The notes under the pieces are model-generated. The model had not been told where the DNA came from, did no database searches, and was given only the letters and a program-made list of their open reading frames with translations. DNA of 64,000 bases from Aerococcus sanguinicola. GTDB lineage: Bacteria; Bacillota; Bacilli; Lactobacillales; Aerococcaceae. Shown one piece after another: positions 32,091 to 40,706 of this stretch; positions within the stretch are counted from its first letter, which is position 1; the number at the start of each line of letters is the position of its first letter. The stretch spans positions 62,001 through 126,000 of the forward strand of contig NZ_VYWO01000004.1 of NCBI RefSeq assembly GCF_008726925.1, read 5' to 3'. Both the position numbers and the translations under genes were made by a program.

Positions 32091-33158
32091 TTAAGCTTGA
32101 GTCAAGTGGACAATCTTAATCGGCACATGGTAAAGCTTAGCTAAGCGGTATTGGGCCTGGTACCAGTGCTTATGGCTCTGACCCGCTTTGAGAAGAATTA
32201 CAATCTCATCCGCCTGGCCGCTAAAGCCTTCCAAAGTCTGCTGAGTTGCTAGGGGTAAGGCCTGGCCTTCTTCTTCAGTCAAGAGCAGGCGGTCCTTACC
32301 ATAAGGCTGGTTAATAAAGTGTTGGACCCCTTCATCCAAGCCCTTAGCCAATAAGTGCTCATCTTCAAATGCCCACACATATTCAAAGGCATAGCGGATC
32401 TTCCTATCGAAGAGCCGCCAGATAAAGAGAAGGAAGGCCGTCATCAGGAGGGCCACAATATAGGCAGCCACTCCTAAGAGCCAGCCAGGAAGGGAGTTCC
32501 CCCCCACAATGCTCGCAATGGTATTCGGAGTCGCTACCATCTCATACTGAGACAAGTCCAAGCGCTCGCCAACTTCAGGTCGGCCCAACATAATCAGGTT
32601 AAGGTCGCGGGTAAAGGGCAAGGGCTCTTGGAGAATATCATAGTAAGCCTGGGCAATCTTCTGATTCTCTTCCGGAGTCTGGCCCAAGAGCACACGGAGG
32701 GTGATGACCCCACTCGAGGTATCACGGACAGCGGCCAATCCCCCGCGGAAGTCCCCATTCTTGTATAAGCCTAGGTTTTGTTCAGCTGCTAGGCTGTCTG
32801 CAAATTCTACACCACTCTTGGCTTCCGCCTCTTTGACCATGTCTGGGCGGGCCAAGTATTCATCAATTAAGAAGGAGTTGCTGAAGACATTCCCATCTTC
32901 GACTAAGGCGCTGAACTGGAACTCAGCAGGCTCTTGGCCATAGACCGTTTTAAGACGTTCCTTAGACGCTTCCAAGGTCGCCTTATCTGCTTGGACAGTC
33001 TGGTCCGCAGTCGCGGTCAGTGCCTCCTCCGGGTGGTCGGTCAGCAGGAGGCGTAAGCCGAAGATTAAGGCTGTCAGAACAGCTGCTCCCCCTATAATTT
33101 TTAATAGATTTTCTTTACAAAAACGCCACAATTCACTAATGATTGTTGCTAAGCTCAT
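32091..33158 (-). CDS. Wzz-like polysaccharide chain-length/co-polymerase protein
   Basis: This 355-residue protein has an N-terminal helix (about 18-37) and a second one near residues 228-248. A large extracytoplasmic region between them contains a PLPFTRDLNLIMLGRPEVG segment. This layout and LTDHPEEALTATA after the first helix fit the Wzz/CapA polysaccharide co-polymerase type. A C-terminal cytoplasmic tail of about 100 residues lacks a Walker ATPase. No tyrosine kinase partner is in the locus. Its start overlaps the end of the Wzy-like gene by 23 bases. The assignment rests on topology and context. Confidence 0.6.
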   Translation of the reverse strand: MSLATIISELWRFCKENLLKIIGGAAVLTALIFGLRLLLTDHPEEALTATADQTVQADKATLEASKERLKTVYGQEPAEFQFSALVEDGNVFSNSFLIDEYLARPDMVKEAEAKSGVEFADSLAAEQNLGLYKNGDFRGGLAAVRDTSSGVITLRVLLGQTPEENQKIAQAYYDILQEPLPFTRDLNLIMLGRPEVGERLDLSQYEMVATPNTIASIVGGNSLPGWLLGVAAYIVALLMTAFLLFIWRLFDRKIRYAFEYVWAFEDEHLLAKGLDEGVQHFINQPYGKDRLLLTEEEGQALPLATQQTLEGFSGQADEIVILLKAGQSHKHWYQAQYRLAKLYHVPIKIVHLTQA

Positions 33159-34449
33159 AAATCCTACCTCGTTCTTTCTCTATAATCCTTGGGGAGTTCT
33201 CGACTAAGGCTAGGTAGCTAATCAGTAAGCCAAAGAATACCCAGTGCCACTCAATATACATGTTGTTTGCGCTCGTTACACTCGCTGGAATAAATATGAC
33301 CAGGAAGGCGATGACTTGGTTGCTGACTTGCCGCCACTTGGGATCCTGAACTAGGCGCACGCGGTTGAGCTTGTAGAGCATTAAAGCATAGGCCACAAGA
33401 TAAGCGATAAAGACCAAGACCCCATAAGCTACCATAATCTCCAGCCACCAATTGTGCATGTTGACGATATTCTTAGTCGGTAACAAGGGAAAGTCAGCCA
33501 TCCAAGTCTCGATGTTGCCTGCCCCAACCCCTAGGCCCAGGGTCGTTCCAAGGAAGATCAAGCCATTGCGCCAGAGGTTCACCCGGCCCGTATCGCCAGA
33601 GATATAGCCTTCCCTGCCCGTATAAATCAAGGCATCCAGAGCCTCTCGGACAGGAGGCACGCCCAAGTAAAGGACAAGCCCCCCGCCGATCAGGGCTAAC
33701 AAGCCAATAACATAATAGCGCCGCTTCAAGTCCCACTTGAATTGCAGGATAAAGAGGGCAAGAAAATAAAGCAAGGAGCACAGGAGGCTCATCCGCGACC
33801 CGGACCTGAAGATAAGGTATTCTGCCAAGACCATGGCGCCAAGATAGGCAATTTTTTGCCAGCTGATACGCGATAGAACCATCAGAATGGCGCTGACTGC
33901 GAGATAGGCCAAGAGCATGGTCGCATAGTCGTTTTGATTCTCAAAGTGGGTAATCGGCAGACGGGTCAAAGGCTGGCTCGCAAAGGTCCCGTACTTATCC
34001 AGCTTGGCCATATCGGCAAAGAGGTAAATATTGCTGATGATTTCAAAGTAACCCCAAAGCATGAGGCCGGACATCATCCACCAGGCTGTCTGAACCAGGC
34101 GCTTCCACTGGCGCAAGCTATCCGTCCATAGATAGAGAGCCAGGGCACTGGAAATCCCAAGGGTTAAGAGAAACATGGCCTGGGCCCAAGGACCTAAAGC
34201 CCGGGCCCAGAGCACTGAAATCAGGGCCCAGAGCCACCAAAAGCCATAGACCCCGATCATCAAGAGGCCATAACCTGGACGCTTAATCTTTAGGCTAGGC
34301 CCTTTCAACGAACAGCGGTAAGCAATCAGCGGAAGGACTCCCAGGGCTAGGAGCCGGTAGAGGGTCATCTGGGCAAAGGGGGTTGGGATGGCCAGTAATT
34401 CCGTACCTAAGAAGACACTAGCGAGTAATACCAGACTATAGATGGCCAT
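33136..34449 (-). CDS. O-antigen ligase/polymerase-like membrane protein (Wzy)
   Basis: This membrane protein of 437 residues has about eleven helices. The periplasmic loop with GDTGRVNLWRNGLIFL and LGLGVGAGNIETWM, followed by VNMHNWWLEIMVAYG, is typical of the Wzy_C/O-antigen ligase superfamily. These enzymes join lipid-linked repeat units. I use the ATG at 34449 because GAAGGGGGG lies 6 bases before it; an in-frame start 39 bases upstream would lie deep in the preceding gene. The chosen start overlaps the GT4 gene by 14 bases. Confidence 0.8.
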   Translation of the reverse strand: MAIYSLVLLASVFLGTELLAIPTPFAQMTLYRLLALGVLPLIAYRCSLKGPSLKIKRPGYGLLMIGVYGFWWLWALISVLWARALGPWAQAMFLLTLGISSALALYLWTDSLRQWKRLVQTAWWMMSGLMLWGYFEIISNIYLFADMAKLDKYGTFASQPLTRLPITHFENQNDYATMLLAYLAVSAILMVLSRISWQKIAYLGAMVLAEYLIFRSGSRMSLLCSLLYFLALFILQFKWDLKRRYYVIGLLALIGGGLVLYLGVPPVREALDALIYTGREGYISGDTGRVNLWRNGLIFLGTTLGLGVGAGNIETWMADFPLLPTKNIVNMHNWWLEIMVAYGVLVFIAYLVAYALMLYKLNRVRLVQDPKWRQVSNQVIAFLVIFIPASVTSANNMYIEWHWVFFGLLISYLALVENSPRIIEKERGRIYELSNNH

Positions 34450-35629
34450 GGGACTGCCCCCCTTCAAAGTTAAAATGCTGGCGGTCACCTTCTAGGAATT
34501 CAACGAAGAGCCGGGCAGAGGCCTCATTGCTGAAAGCCTTGGCATGGACGGCTTGTTCACGTTGGCCTAGCTCAGGCCGGTCTTTAGCTGCCAAGCGGCA
34601 AAGGGCCTGGAGCCATTCTTCCGGTCCAGCTTGGAGGGACAGGGACTCGACTAAGCCTAAGCCCAAGTCCACCTCATCCGTCACACGGTTGGACATCAAG
34701 ACAGGGATACCTAAAGCTTGGGCTTCAACGACCACTGTCGGCAAGCCTTCAGAATAGGACGGCAGGACCACCGCATCCAAGAGCGGATAAAAGGCTGAAA
34801 TCGGGTTGATCCGGCCCGTAAAATCCACCACATCCTCTAAGTCCTGGGCGCGCACAGCCTCCTTGAGCTCCTGGTCTCGTTCCCCCGCCCCAATAATTAA
34901 GAGCTTGGCATCTAGTCCCTGGTCCTTAATCACTCGGGCAATGGCCAGGCTCTGCTCATGGTTCTTAACCGCTGTTAAGCGACCAATATGGCCAATCAAG
35001 AGGGTCTTCTCCCCATAAGCATAAGTTTGCCTTAACTGCTTCTTCTGGTCTTCAATCCAATCATTGGAACGTAGGTAGCGGTCGGTATGGATGCTGTTAG
35101 GGATGATCATCATCTCATCGAGAGCAACATTAGACCCAAAGATTGCCCAGATAGCCCGCTTACCACAACCCAGTGGGCAGTCAGACAAGCGACGGTTCAG
35201 GCGCTGAGACAGGGCGACTTGAGCGCGACTCCTCAGACTACTTCCTTGATTATCATTTGAATTATGGGCGTGGATATAGAAAGGCGCCTGACTCTGGCGC
35301 CGGCAGAGATAGTAATAAGGAAGCGCACGATAACCATTGATATGGCAGTAAAAGGCATCATAAGTGTGATGGTCGAGAGCCTGTCTTAAACTCGCTTCAA
35401 AAGCCTTGAATCCTTCTTTCTTCGGATTCTTAAGCGGATAAAGCTTACCCCCAGTCGCTTCAATGGCTTCACGGAAGTCAGCCGGACACTCGTCATAGGT
35501 CGTCACATCGAAGGCAATCCCATACTGTGGCATTTCCTTAGCCTTATTCTTTATAAATGATGAAATGCCACCGCCATAGCCACTCATCAAGTGGAGGACA
35601 CGATGGACTTTGCCTGAGTCTTTTGGCAT
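34436..35629 (-). CDS. Family 4-type glycosyltransferase (GT-B fold)
   Basis: This 397-residue enzyme has an N-terminal Rossmann-like domain beginning VLHLMSGYGGGISSFI. The C-terminal nucleotide-sugar domain contains LLIGHIGRLTAVKNHEQSL, DFTGRINPISAFYPLLDAVV and PSYSEGLPTVVVEAQALGIP (the E-x7-E motif). It resembles CapM/EpsF-like retaining transferases acting on the lipid-linked sugar. GAGGAAATAGGGA precedes the ATG. The downstream Wzy-like gene overlaps its end. Confidence 0.87.
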   Translation of the reverse strand: MPKDSGKVHRVLHLMSGYGGGISSFIKNKAKEMPQYGIAFDVTTYDECPADFREAIEATGGKLYPLKNPKKEGFKAFEASLRQALDHHTYDAFYCHINGYRALPYYYLCRRQSQAPFYIHAHNSNDNQGSSLRSRAQVALSQRLNRRLSDCPLGCGKRAIWAIFGSNVALDEMMIIPNSIHTDRYLRSNDWIEDQKKQLRQTYAYGEKTLLIGHIGRLTAVKNHEQSLAIARVIKDQGLDAKLLIIGAGERDQELKEAVRAQDLEDVVDFTGRINPISAFYPLLDAVVLPSYSEGLPTVVVEAQALGIPVLMSNRVTDEVDLGLGLVESLSLQAGPEEWLQALCRLAAKDRPELGQREQAVHAKAFSNEASARLFVEFLEGDRQHFNFEGGQSHGHL

Positions 35630-35714
35630 TCCCTATTTCCTCATTTCTCTTCCAAGCACACAAAGACTTCCAGCCAAGAAAAGAACGCTCAGCTTGGAAG
35701 TTATGTGGGCTTGC

Positions 35715-36881
35715 TTAATTTTCGTTATAGATGTCGCGGGTATAGACCTTGTCTGTGACATCTTCTAAGTCTTCAGCGCGTCGGTTGGAAATAATCAAAT
35801 CTGACTGGTCTTTGAAGGCTTGCAGGTCATTCTCTAAGCGGTAACCTTGGAAGTCATCTCCATCCAGGCTCGGTTCATAGACGATCACTTCAACCCCTTC
35901 GCCGCGTAATTTCTTCATAACATCTTGGATCGCCGATTGACGGAAGTTATCAGAGGCCTGCTTCATAGTCAAGCGATAAACGCCAACGGTTTCAGGTTGC
36001 CGGCGTAAGACAGAATCCGCAATAAATTGCTTGCGGGTGTCATTGGCATCCACAATGGCCCGGATAATATTATTTGGAATATCTTCAAAGTTGGCCAACA
36101 TCTGCTTGGTATCCTTAGGCAGGCAGTAACCGCCATAGCCAAAGGAAGGGTTGTTGTAGTGGAGACCAATCCGCGGATCGAGGCCAATCCCTTCGATAAT
36201 TGACTTGGAGTCAAGCCCTCTCACTTCAGCATAGGTATCCAGTTCATTAAAGAAGGAGACACGCAGGGCCAAGTAAGTATTGGCAAACAATTTGACCGCT
36301 TCGGCCTCAGTCGGTGCCATGAAGCGAACCGGGATTTCTTCCTTTTCCGCTCCTTCAATTAAGAGTTCGGCGAAAAGATGACCTGCTTGCCCGTCATCCC
36401 CGACAATAATTCGGGAAGGATAGAGGTTATCATAGAGGGCCTTCCCTTCACGCAGGAATTCGGGCGAGAAGATAATCCGGTCGCACTGCTTTTCCTGGCG
36501 AATTTGTTCGGTATAGCCAACTGGTATGGTTGATTTAATCACAATCGGGCAGTCCGTATCGTGGGCCAAGATATCATCGAGAACTGACTCCACAGCTGAG
36601 GTATCGAAGGAATTTGTCACTTCATCATAATTAGTTGGTGCAGCAATAATAATGAGGTCTGGCTCTGCATAGGCTAAGTCAGTATCTGTTGTTGCTGTTA
36701 AATCCAAATCCTTATTGGCCATATATTCTTCCATCTCAGGATCCTTAATATGAGCTTTGCCTGAGTTGATAATATTAACCACATTCTCATTAATATCCAG
36801 TGCGGTCACTTGGTGGTTTTGTGCAAGCAAGATCGCATTCGCTAAACCCACATAGCCGACACCGACAACTGTTATTTTCAT
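35715..36881 (-). CDS. ugd: UDP-glucose 6-dehydrogenase
   Basis: This 388-residue NAD-dependent enzyme oxidises UDP-glucose to UDP-glucuronate, a precursor for acidic capsule or exopolysaccharide. The NAD-binding N-terminus reads MKITVVGVGYVGLANAILLA. The catalytic cysteine lies in FGYGGYCLPKDTKQML, and FSPEFLREGKALYDN matches the family. I start at the ATG at 36881, preceded by AGGAG; an in-frame ATG 27 bases upstream has no ribosome site. It heads the minus-strand polysaccharide operon and implies a uronic acid in the product. Confidence 0.93.
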   Translation of the reverse strand: MKITVVGVGYVGLANAILLAQNHQVTALDINENVVNIINSGKAHIKDPEMEEYMANKDLDLTATTDTDLAYAEPDLIIIAAPTNYDEVTNSFDTSAVESVLDDILAHDTDCPIVIKSTIPVGYTEQIRQEKQCDRIIFSPEFLREGKALYDNLYPSRIIVGDDGQAGHLFAELLIEGAEKEEIPVRFMAPTEAEAVKLFANTYLALRVSFFNELDTYAEVRGLDSKSIIEGIGLDPRIGLHYNNPSFGYGGYCLPKDTKQMLANFEDIPNNIIRAIVDANDTRKQFIADSVLRRQPETVGVYRLTMKQASDNFRQSAIQDVMKKLRGEGVEVIVYEPSLDGDDFQGYRLENDLQAFKDQSDLIISNRRAEDLEDVTDKVYTRDIYNEN

Positions 36882-37022
36882 ATGATTCGCTCTCCTCTTC
36901 CAGTTCAATTACTTCATATAGGGCTAATTATAGCATACTGCCCTCATAATTAAGCCCCCTCCCCTAGAAAAAAAGCAATTTTATAACTTTTTTATCTTCT
37001 GTTAGAGCGTTGTTCTTTTTGC

Positions 37023-37028
37023 TATAAT
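37023..37028 (+). promoter_or_regulatory. -10 element of the divergent glycosyltransferase
   Basis: TATAAT is preceded by a T-rich stretch and lies about 40 bases before the GTG start. The -35 is not convincing. Confidence 0.4.
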
Positions 37029-37067
37029 GATAGGGAATGCCTGATTTCATAAGAAAGGAAGACCTTT

Positions 37068-38183
37068 GTGCACATCCTCCATATTAATTCCTATTATTCA
37101 ACCACCCCCCTCTACCAAAACCTCTACGACCGGCAAGTGGCCGCGGGAATGGATCTCGATGTCTATGTCCCCATTGCCAAAGAATTCCCCAAAGATCGTC
37201 TAGCGGCTAAGGGAGACTACTGTCAGATTGTGGAAGCCTTCCACCAGATGGACCGCTATGTCTTCCACCTCAAACACTATAAGATCTGGCAAGACCTCAA
37301 GAAGCGCTACCCCTTCGAGCAAATCGACCTCGTCCATGCCCACTCCCTCTTCTCCAACGGCTGGCTAGCACACAAAGTCTATCTCAGTCATCAGATTCCT
37401 TATATTGTCGCCGTTCGAAGTGCCGATATCCGCACCTTCTTCCAGAAGATGCCCTGGCTCCGCCAACTGGGCTTGCGCATTCTTGCAGATGCTGACCAGG
37501 TTGTTTTTATCTCCGAGAACTCCAGGCAGGAAGTCTTTGCCAAGTATATCCCCCAAAATATGCAGGCTGAGCTTGCAGCCAAGACCCAAGTCATCGCTAA
37601 TGGCATCGACGACTACTGGCACGCCAACCGCTACGTGGATAAAAGCCCCGACCTCCACCAGCCCCTGCGCTTCGTCTGTACAGCTAAGCTCCTAAAAGAA
37701 AAACAAATCCCCAAGCTCATCCGTCTCGTCGACCATTACCGCCAGCAGGTTCAAGAGGCTGAACTCCACCTCATCGGTCCTGCCTGGGATGAAAGCATCC
37801 TCGCCCAAGTCAAAGACCATCCCCTAGTGACCTACCACGGCCCCAAAGACAAGGACGGCATGCGCGACCTCTACCGGGAGATGGATATTTTTGCTTTGGT
37901 CTCGTCCAGAGAGACTTTCGGCCTGGTCTATGTGGAAGCCATGAGCCAGGGCCTGCCCGTTATCTATACCCAGGGCGAGGGCTTCGATAGCTACTATCCG
38001 AATTATGAAGTGGGTGTCAGCCTGAATCCTGACCAGCCCGAAGACTTTGCCCGTGCTGTCCAAGCTATTCTCGCCAACTATCCAAGCTTCTGCCAGCGCG
38101 CCCTTAAGCATTCCAAAGACTTCTCCTGGGACAAGATCAGTGGGCGGTATGACCAGCTTTACCAGGACATCTTGAATAGCTAA
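37068..38183 (+). CDS. Family 4 glycosyltransferase, divergent
   Basis: This 371-residue GT-B enzyme begins HILHINSYYSTTPLYQNLYDRQ. It has AHSLFSNGWLA in the acceptor domain and SRETFGLVYVEAMSQGLP as the E-x7-E nucleotide-sugar motif. The start codon is GTG with AAGAAAGGAAG upstream. It is transcribed away from ugd and is likely part of the same surface-polysaccharide pathway. It ends in a strong bidirectional terminator. Confidence 0.87.
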   Translation: MHILHINSYYSTTPLYQNLYDRQVAAGMDLDVYVPIAKEFPKDRLAAKGDYCQIVEAFHQMDRYVFHLKHYKIWQDLKKRYPFEQIDLVHAHSLFSNGWLAHKVYLSHQIPYIVAVRSADIRTFFQKMPWLRQLGLRILADADQVVFISENSRQEVFAKYIPQNMQAELAAKTQVIANGIDDYWHANRYVDKSPDLHQPLRFVCTAKLLKEKQIPKLIRLVDHYRQQVQEAELHLIGPAWDESILAQVKDHPLVTYHGPKDKDGMRDLYREMDIFALVSSRETFGLVYVEAMSQGLPVIYTQGEGFDSYYPNYEVGVSLNPDQPEDFARAVQAILANYPSFCQRALKHSKDFSWDKISGRYDQLYQDILNS

Positions 38184-38236
38184 ACAAGGCTAAGCGAACC
38201 TTATCTTCATTAGCTTAGATTACTTATCAAACCAAT

Positions 38237-38284
38237 AAAAAAGGAAATCATTACGGCGTCCACCGCCTAATGATTTCCTTTTTA
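38237..38284. terminator. Bidirectional terminator after the GT4 gene
   Basis: AAAAAGGAAATCATTA and TAATGATTTCCTTTTT form a 16-base stem with a 14-base loop, with A/T tracts for both strands. It also ends the converging 120-residue hypothetical gene. Confidence 0.9.
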
Positions 38285-38308
38285 GTTTAATAAAGCTAAC
38301 ATTATTGA

Positions 38309-38671
38309 CTAAGAGATATCGTCATAACCCAATTCCTTGAGGGACTGGGTAATCAGTTCCACCATCTCAAACAGCGTATCCACGGTCGACTGAACGAGGA
38401 AGGCTGTCCGGGCCTTGTAAGTGACCTGATCCCCTTCCACTCTGACATTCTGTAAGTTTTTATGCTTGGGCAGGTTGAGAATCAATTCCTGCCGGTCAGG
38501 CGCCTGGCCATCCTTGGTCAAGTGAAAAATAATATCATACTGCTGGCCAAAGTGCATCATATCCACTAGGAGCGTGTAGCCATTGACCCTGCCGTGGATT
38601 AAGCCCGTGTCCTTCTCCACCGTATAGTGTTCATCCTTGGCAATCCGCTTCAAAACCTTTCCTAAGCGCAT
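38309..38671 (-). CDS. Conserved-looking hypothetical protein, 120 aa
   Basis: This soluble protein of 120 residues is not one I recognise. It shows alternating strands (NGYTLLVDMMHFG, YDIIFHLTKDG) and a C-terminal helix (VDTLFEMVELITQSLKELGY). It has no signal peptide and no cysteines. GAAAGGATGA precedes the ATG, and codon use matches the neighbours, so it looks like a real gene. It stands alone between the GT4 terminator and the lipoprotein gene. Confidence 0.65.
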   Translation of the reverse strand: MRLGKVLKRIAKDEHYTVEKDTGLIHGRVNGYTLLVDMMHFGQQYDIIFHLTKDGQAPDRQELILNLPKHKNLQNVRVEGDQVTYKARTAFLVQSTVDTLFEMVELITQSLKELGYDDIS

Positions 38672-38796
38672 AGAAAATCATCCTTTCAAGGCACAATCAA
38701 TAAAAGTGACAGCGACGATGATCTCAAAAACTGCGTCCAAACTTTCCAGTTCTATTTTACCAAGAAAAGTTAGATTTATCTAAACAATGCACTTGA

Positions 38797-39876
38797 TTAA
38801 TTGACTTTATATAAAAAGGCATTAGGGTCCCTAAAGTCTAGACTCTGGCCGGCCCACAAGCGGTCTTGGCTCATATCAGAACCGTCATAAGCCTCTTCAA
38901 ATATGGATTGGCCGTTAGGGGTCTGGCCAGCAGGAATAACGATGAGGAGGAAGCTGCCGCCCCGAACTTCATGTTTAGGCCCTACTCCTAGGCTCAATGT
39001 ACCATCATCATTAGCATCGGCCCTAAAAACTCCTGTGTCATCAGACACAATCCCATCCGCATTAAATTCAATAGTCGTGCCATTGCCATCCTGCCAAGTC
39101 CCAGCCAGGCTAGAATAGTCGCCTTCCAGGATGGCGGATAGGTCAAAGCTGGTTGGCTGAGCAGTTTCTTCCTTTGCTGCTTGGTCGACAAAGACTTGGT
39201 CGATTCGCTGCCAGTCCAATTGCTCATAATCAATCGGAGTGCGGCCAGCGGTAAAGGCATCCAGTGTGCTCATATCCCCTACAGAATAGGCCCCTTCCTC
39301 GACCACTTCTTCCGTCTGGGTCTCAGGGTTGATACGGAGGATTTGGGCTTCGCCCTCTCCAGCTGTAGAGTAGTGGTAGGAATCCAGAACCGTGCCATCT
39401 TGGAAGATGTCACTAGCTTGGCGCAGACCGCCTCTTTCGGCTACATAATTTCTTGCTAGGAGAGTGGGCTCTTGGCCACCCTTTAGGTAATAGAGGTCGC
39501 TGTAGTGGAGCTTGCCATCGTAGTCCGTAGCCGTCAGCAATTCGTCCACGCCGTTGCCATCGATATCATAGAAGACAAAGTAGTCAGGACGATTCTCTTC
39601 GGCCTGGGCTAGTTCTTGGAGGACCGGGCCGTAAGCCGTCATATTGTCGACTTCTTGCTTAACCGGGGCTTGTTTTTGTTGAGAAGATGCGATTTGGCTA
39701 GAGTCTTTTTGACTGGAAGTTTTTTGCTTCTTGTCGCTTGACTCAGCCTTAGAAACTTCTTCCGAAGCCGGCGTAGAAGAGGCTTGGTCATTGTTTGACT
39801 GGTTCGTGTTATTTTGGCAGGCGGCGAGCACCAGGCCAGCGGATAGGGCGAGGGCCCATTGGCTAAATTTTTTCAT
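38797..39876 (-). CDS. Lipoprotein with calcium-loop-like repeat region
   Basis: This 359-residue exported lipoprotein has the lipobox LVLAACQN, so Cys19 would be lipidated. A Ser/Lys/Gln-rich linker (about 20-70) follows. The main domain contains DIDGNGVDELLTATDYDGK, a D-x-D-x-N-G loop as in FG-GAP/VCBS-type domains. A C-terminal part with TWQDGNGTTIEFNADGIVSDD resembles a lipocalin-like DUF4767-neighbour fold. Function unknown. AAAGGAG precedes the ATG. It directly borders the AT-rich ars island. Confidence 0.7.
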   Translation of the reverse strand: MKKFSQWALALSAGLVLAACQNNTNQSNNDQASSTPASEEVSKAESSDKKQKTSSQKDSSQIASSQQKQAPVKQEVDNMTAYGPVLQELAQAEENRPDYFVFYDIDGNGVDELLTATDYDGKLHYSDLYYLKGGQEPTLLARNYVAERGGLRQASDIFQDGTVLDSYHYSTAGEGEAQILRINPETQTEEVVEEGAYSVGDMSTLDAFTAGRTPIDYEQLDWQRIDQVFVDQAAKEETAQPTSFDLSAILEGDYSSLAGTWQDGNGTTIEFNADGIVSDDTGVFRADANDDGTLSLGVGPKHEVRGGSFLLIVIPAGQTPNGQSIFEEAYDGSDMSQDRLWAGQSLDFRDPNAFLYKVN

Positions 39877-39930
39877 AGCTAGACTCCTTTATGATATTAA
39901 TTTGATTTTATTTTAGCAATAATTAATTTC

Positions 39931-39993
39931 TTGACTTCATATAGATATTCATCTATTATAAACGTATAATACATATAGATATGTATCTATATG
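39931..39993 (+). promoter_or_regulatory. Promoter and ArsR-type operators of the ars operon
   Basis: TTGACT (39931-39936) and TATTAT (39954-39959) are 17 bases apart. ATAGAT-ATTC-ATCTAT (39941-39956) lies within the spacer. A second, perfect dyad, CATATAGATA-TG-TATCTATATG (39972-39993), lies just downstream. Both share the ATAGAT/ATCTAT half-site, as expected for operators of an ArsR/SmtB repressor. Confidence 0.75.
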
Positions 39994-40003
39994 TAAATTA
40001 AAA

Positions 40004-40360
40004 ATGTTAAGAGAGGGGGGATTTGCTATAAATTATGATGAATTAGCTTTAGTGATGAAAGCAATGTCTGATCCCAATCGATTAAAAATTCTAGATTTGA
40101 TTTCATGTGATGGAAAAAGAGCATGCGAAATATTATATTTTTTTAATTTTACTCAACCAACACTCTCCCATCATATGAAATCTTTGTGTGAAGCAAATTT
40201 AGTAGAAAAATCACGAGATGGTAAGTGGGTTTTTTACACACTTAACAGAAAAACTATCGGCCAAATTAATGAGCAAATAAGCAAACTACTTGCAGATGAC
40301 GAGTCAGATTGTTTATGTCATTTAATGACAAATTATGATGAAATAGACGAAAGGAAGTAA
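40004..40360 (+). CDS. arsR: ArsR-family arsenic-responsive repressor
   Basis: This winged-helix repressor of about 110-118 residues has VMKAMSDPNRLKILDLI and TQPTLSHHMKSLCEANLVEKSRDGKWVFYTLN, the family signature. Cysteines occur in SCDGKRACEIL and in the C-terminal DCLC; they could bind arsenite, although the usual CVC motif is not present in that exact form. The only in-frame ATG (40004) has no ribosome site before it. A strong AGAGGGGGG lies at 40011-40020, seven bases before ATA (I9), so the true start is uncertain. It is first in the ars operon. Confidence 0.88.
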   Translation: MLREGGFAINYDELALVMKAMSDPNRLKILDLISCDGKRACEILYFFNFTQPTLSHHMKSLCEANLVEKSRDGKWVFYTLNRKTIGQINEQISKLLADDESDCLCHLMTNYDEIDERK

Positions 40361-40366
40361 TAATTA

Positions 40367-40678
40367 ATGAAACGAATTGAATTATATGAACCCGCTATGT
40401 GTTGTCAAACAGGAATTTGCGGACCGTCTGTAGACCCTCAACTGCTTGAAGTCTCCGGTATATATGAACGTATAAATAACTCTGATACTTGCGAGGCTGT
40501 ACGCTATAATTTAGCACAAAATCCACAAGCTTTTGTTGATAACGGCACAGCAATTCAGTTAATTCATAAAAATGGAAAGAAAATTTTACCCATAACTTTA
40601 GTAGATGGAGAAATTGTAAAAACAGGTGACTATCCTTCACGTGAAGAATTCCGAGAATATACAGGTATCGAATTATAA
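40367..40678 (+). CDS. arsD: Arsenic metallochaperone
   Basis: This 103-residue protein matches ArsD, which delivers As(III) to the ArsA ATPase. The N-terminal YEPAMCCQTGICGPSVDPQLL contains Cys12, Cys13 and Cys18, the three arsenite ligands. ArsD is also a weak repressor in some systems. It starts 6 bases after arsR and precedes arsA by 28 bases. Base composition is AT-rich like the rest of the island. Confidence 0.92.
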   Translation: MKRIELYEPAMCCQTGICGPSVDPQLLEVSGIYERINNSDTCEAVRYNLAQNPQAFVDNGTAIQLIHKNGKKILPITLVDGEIVKTGDYPSREEFREYTGIEL

Positions 40679-40706
40679 TGAAAGAATAATCATAAGGAGA
40701 GTTGGC

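Noticed and set aside
40626..40706. Upstream extension of arsA
   Set aside because: It would lie inside arsD, and the ATG at 40707 has an AAGGAGAG site and the family's normal N-terminus.
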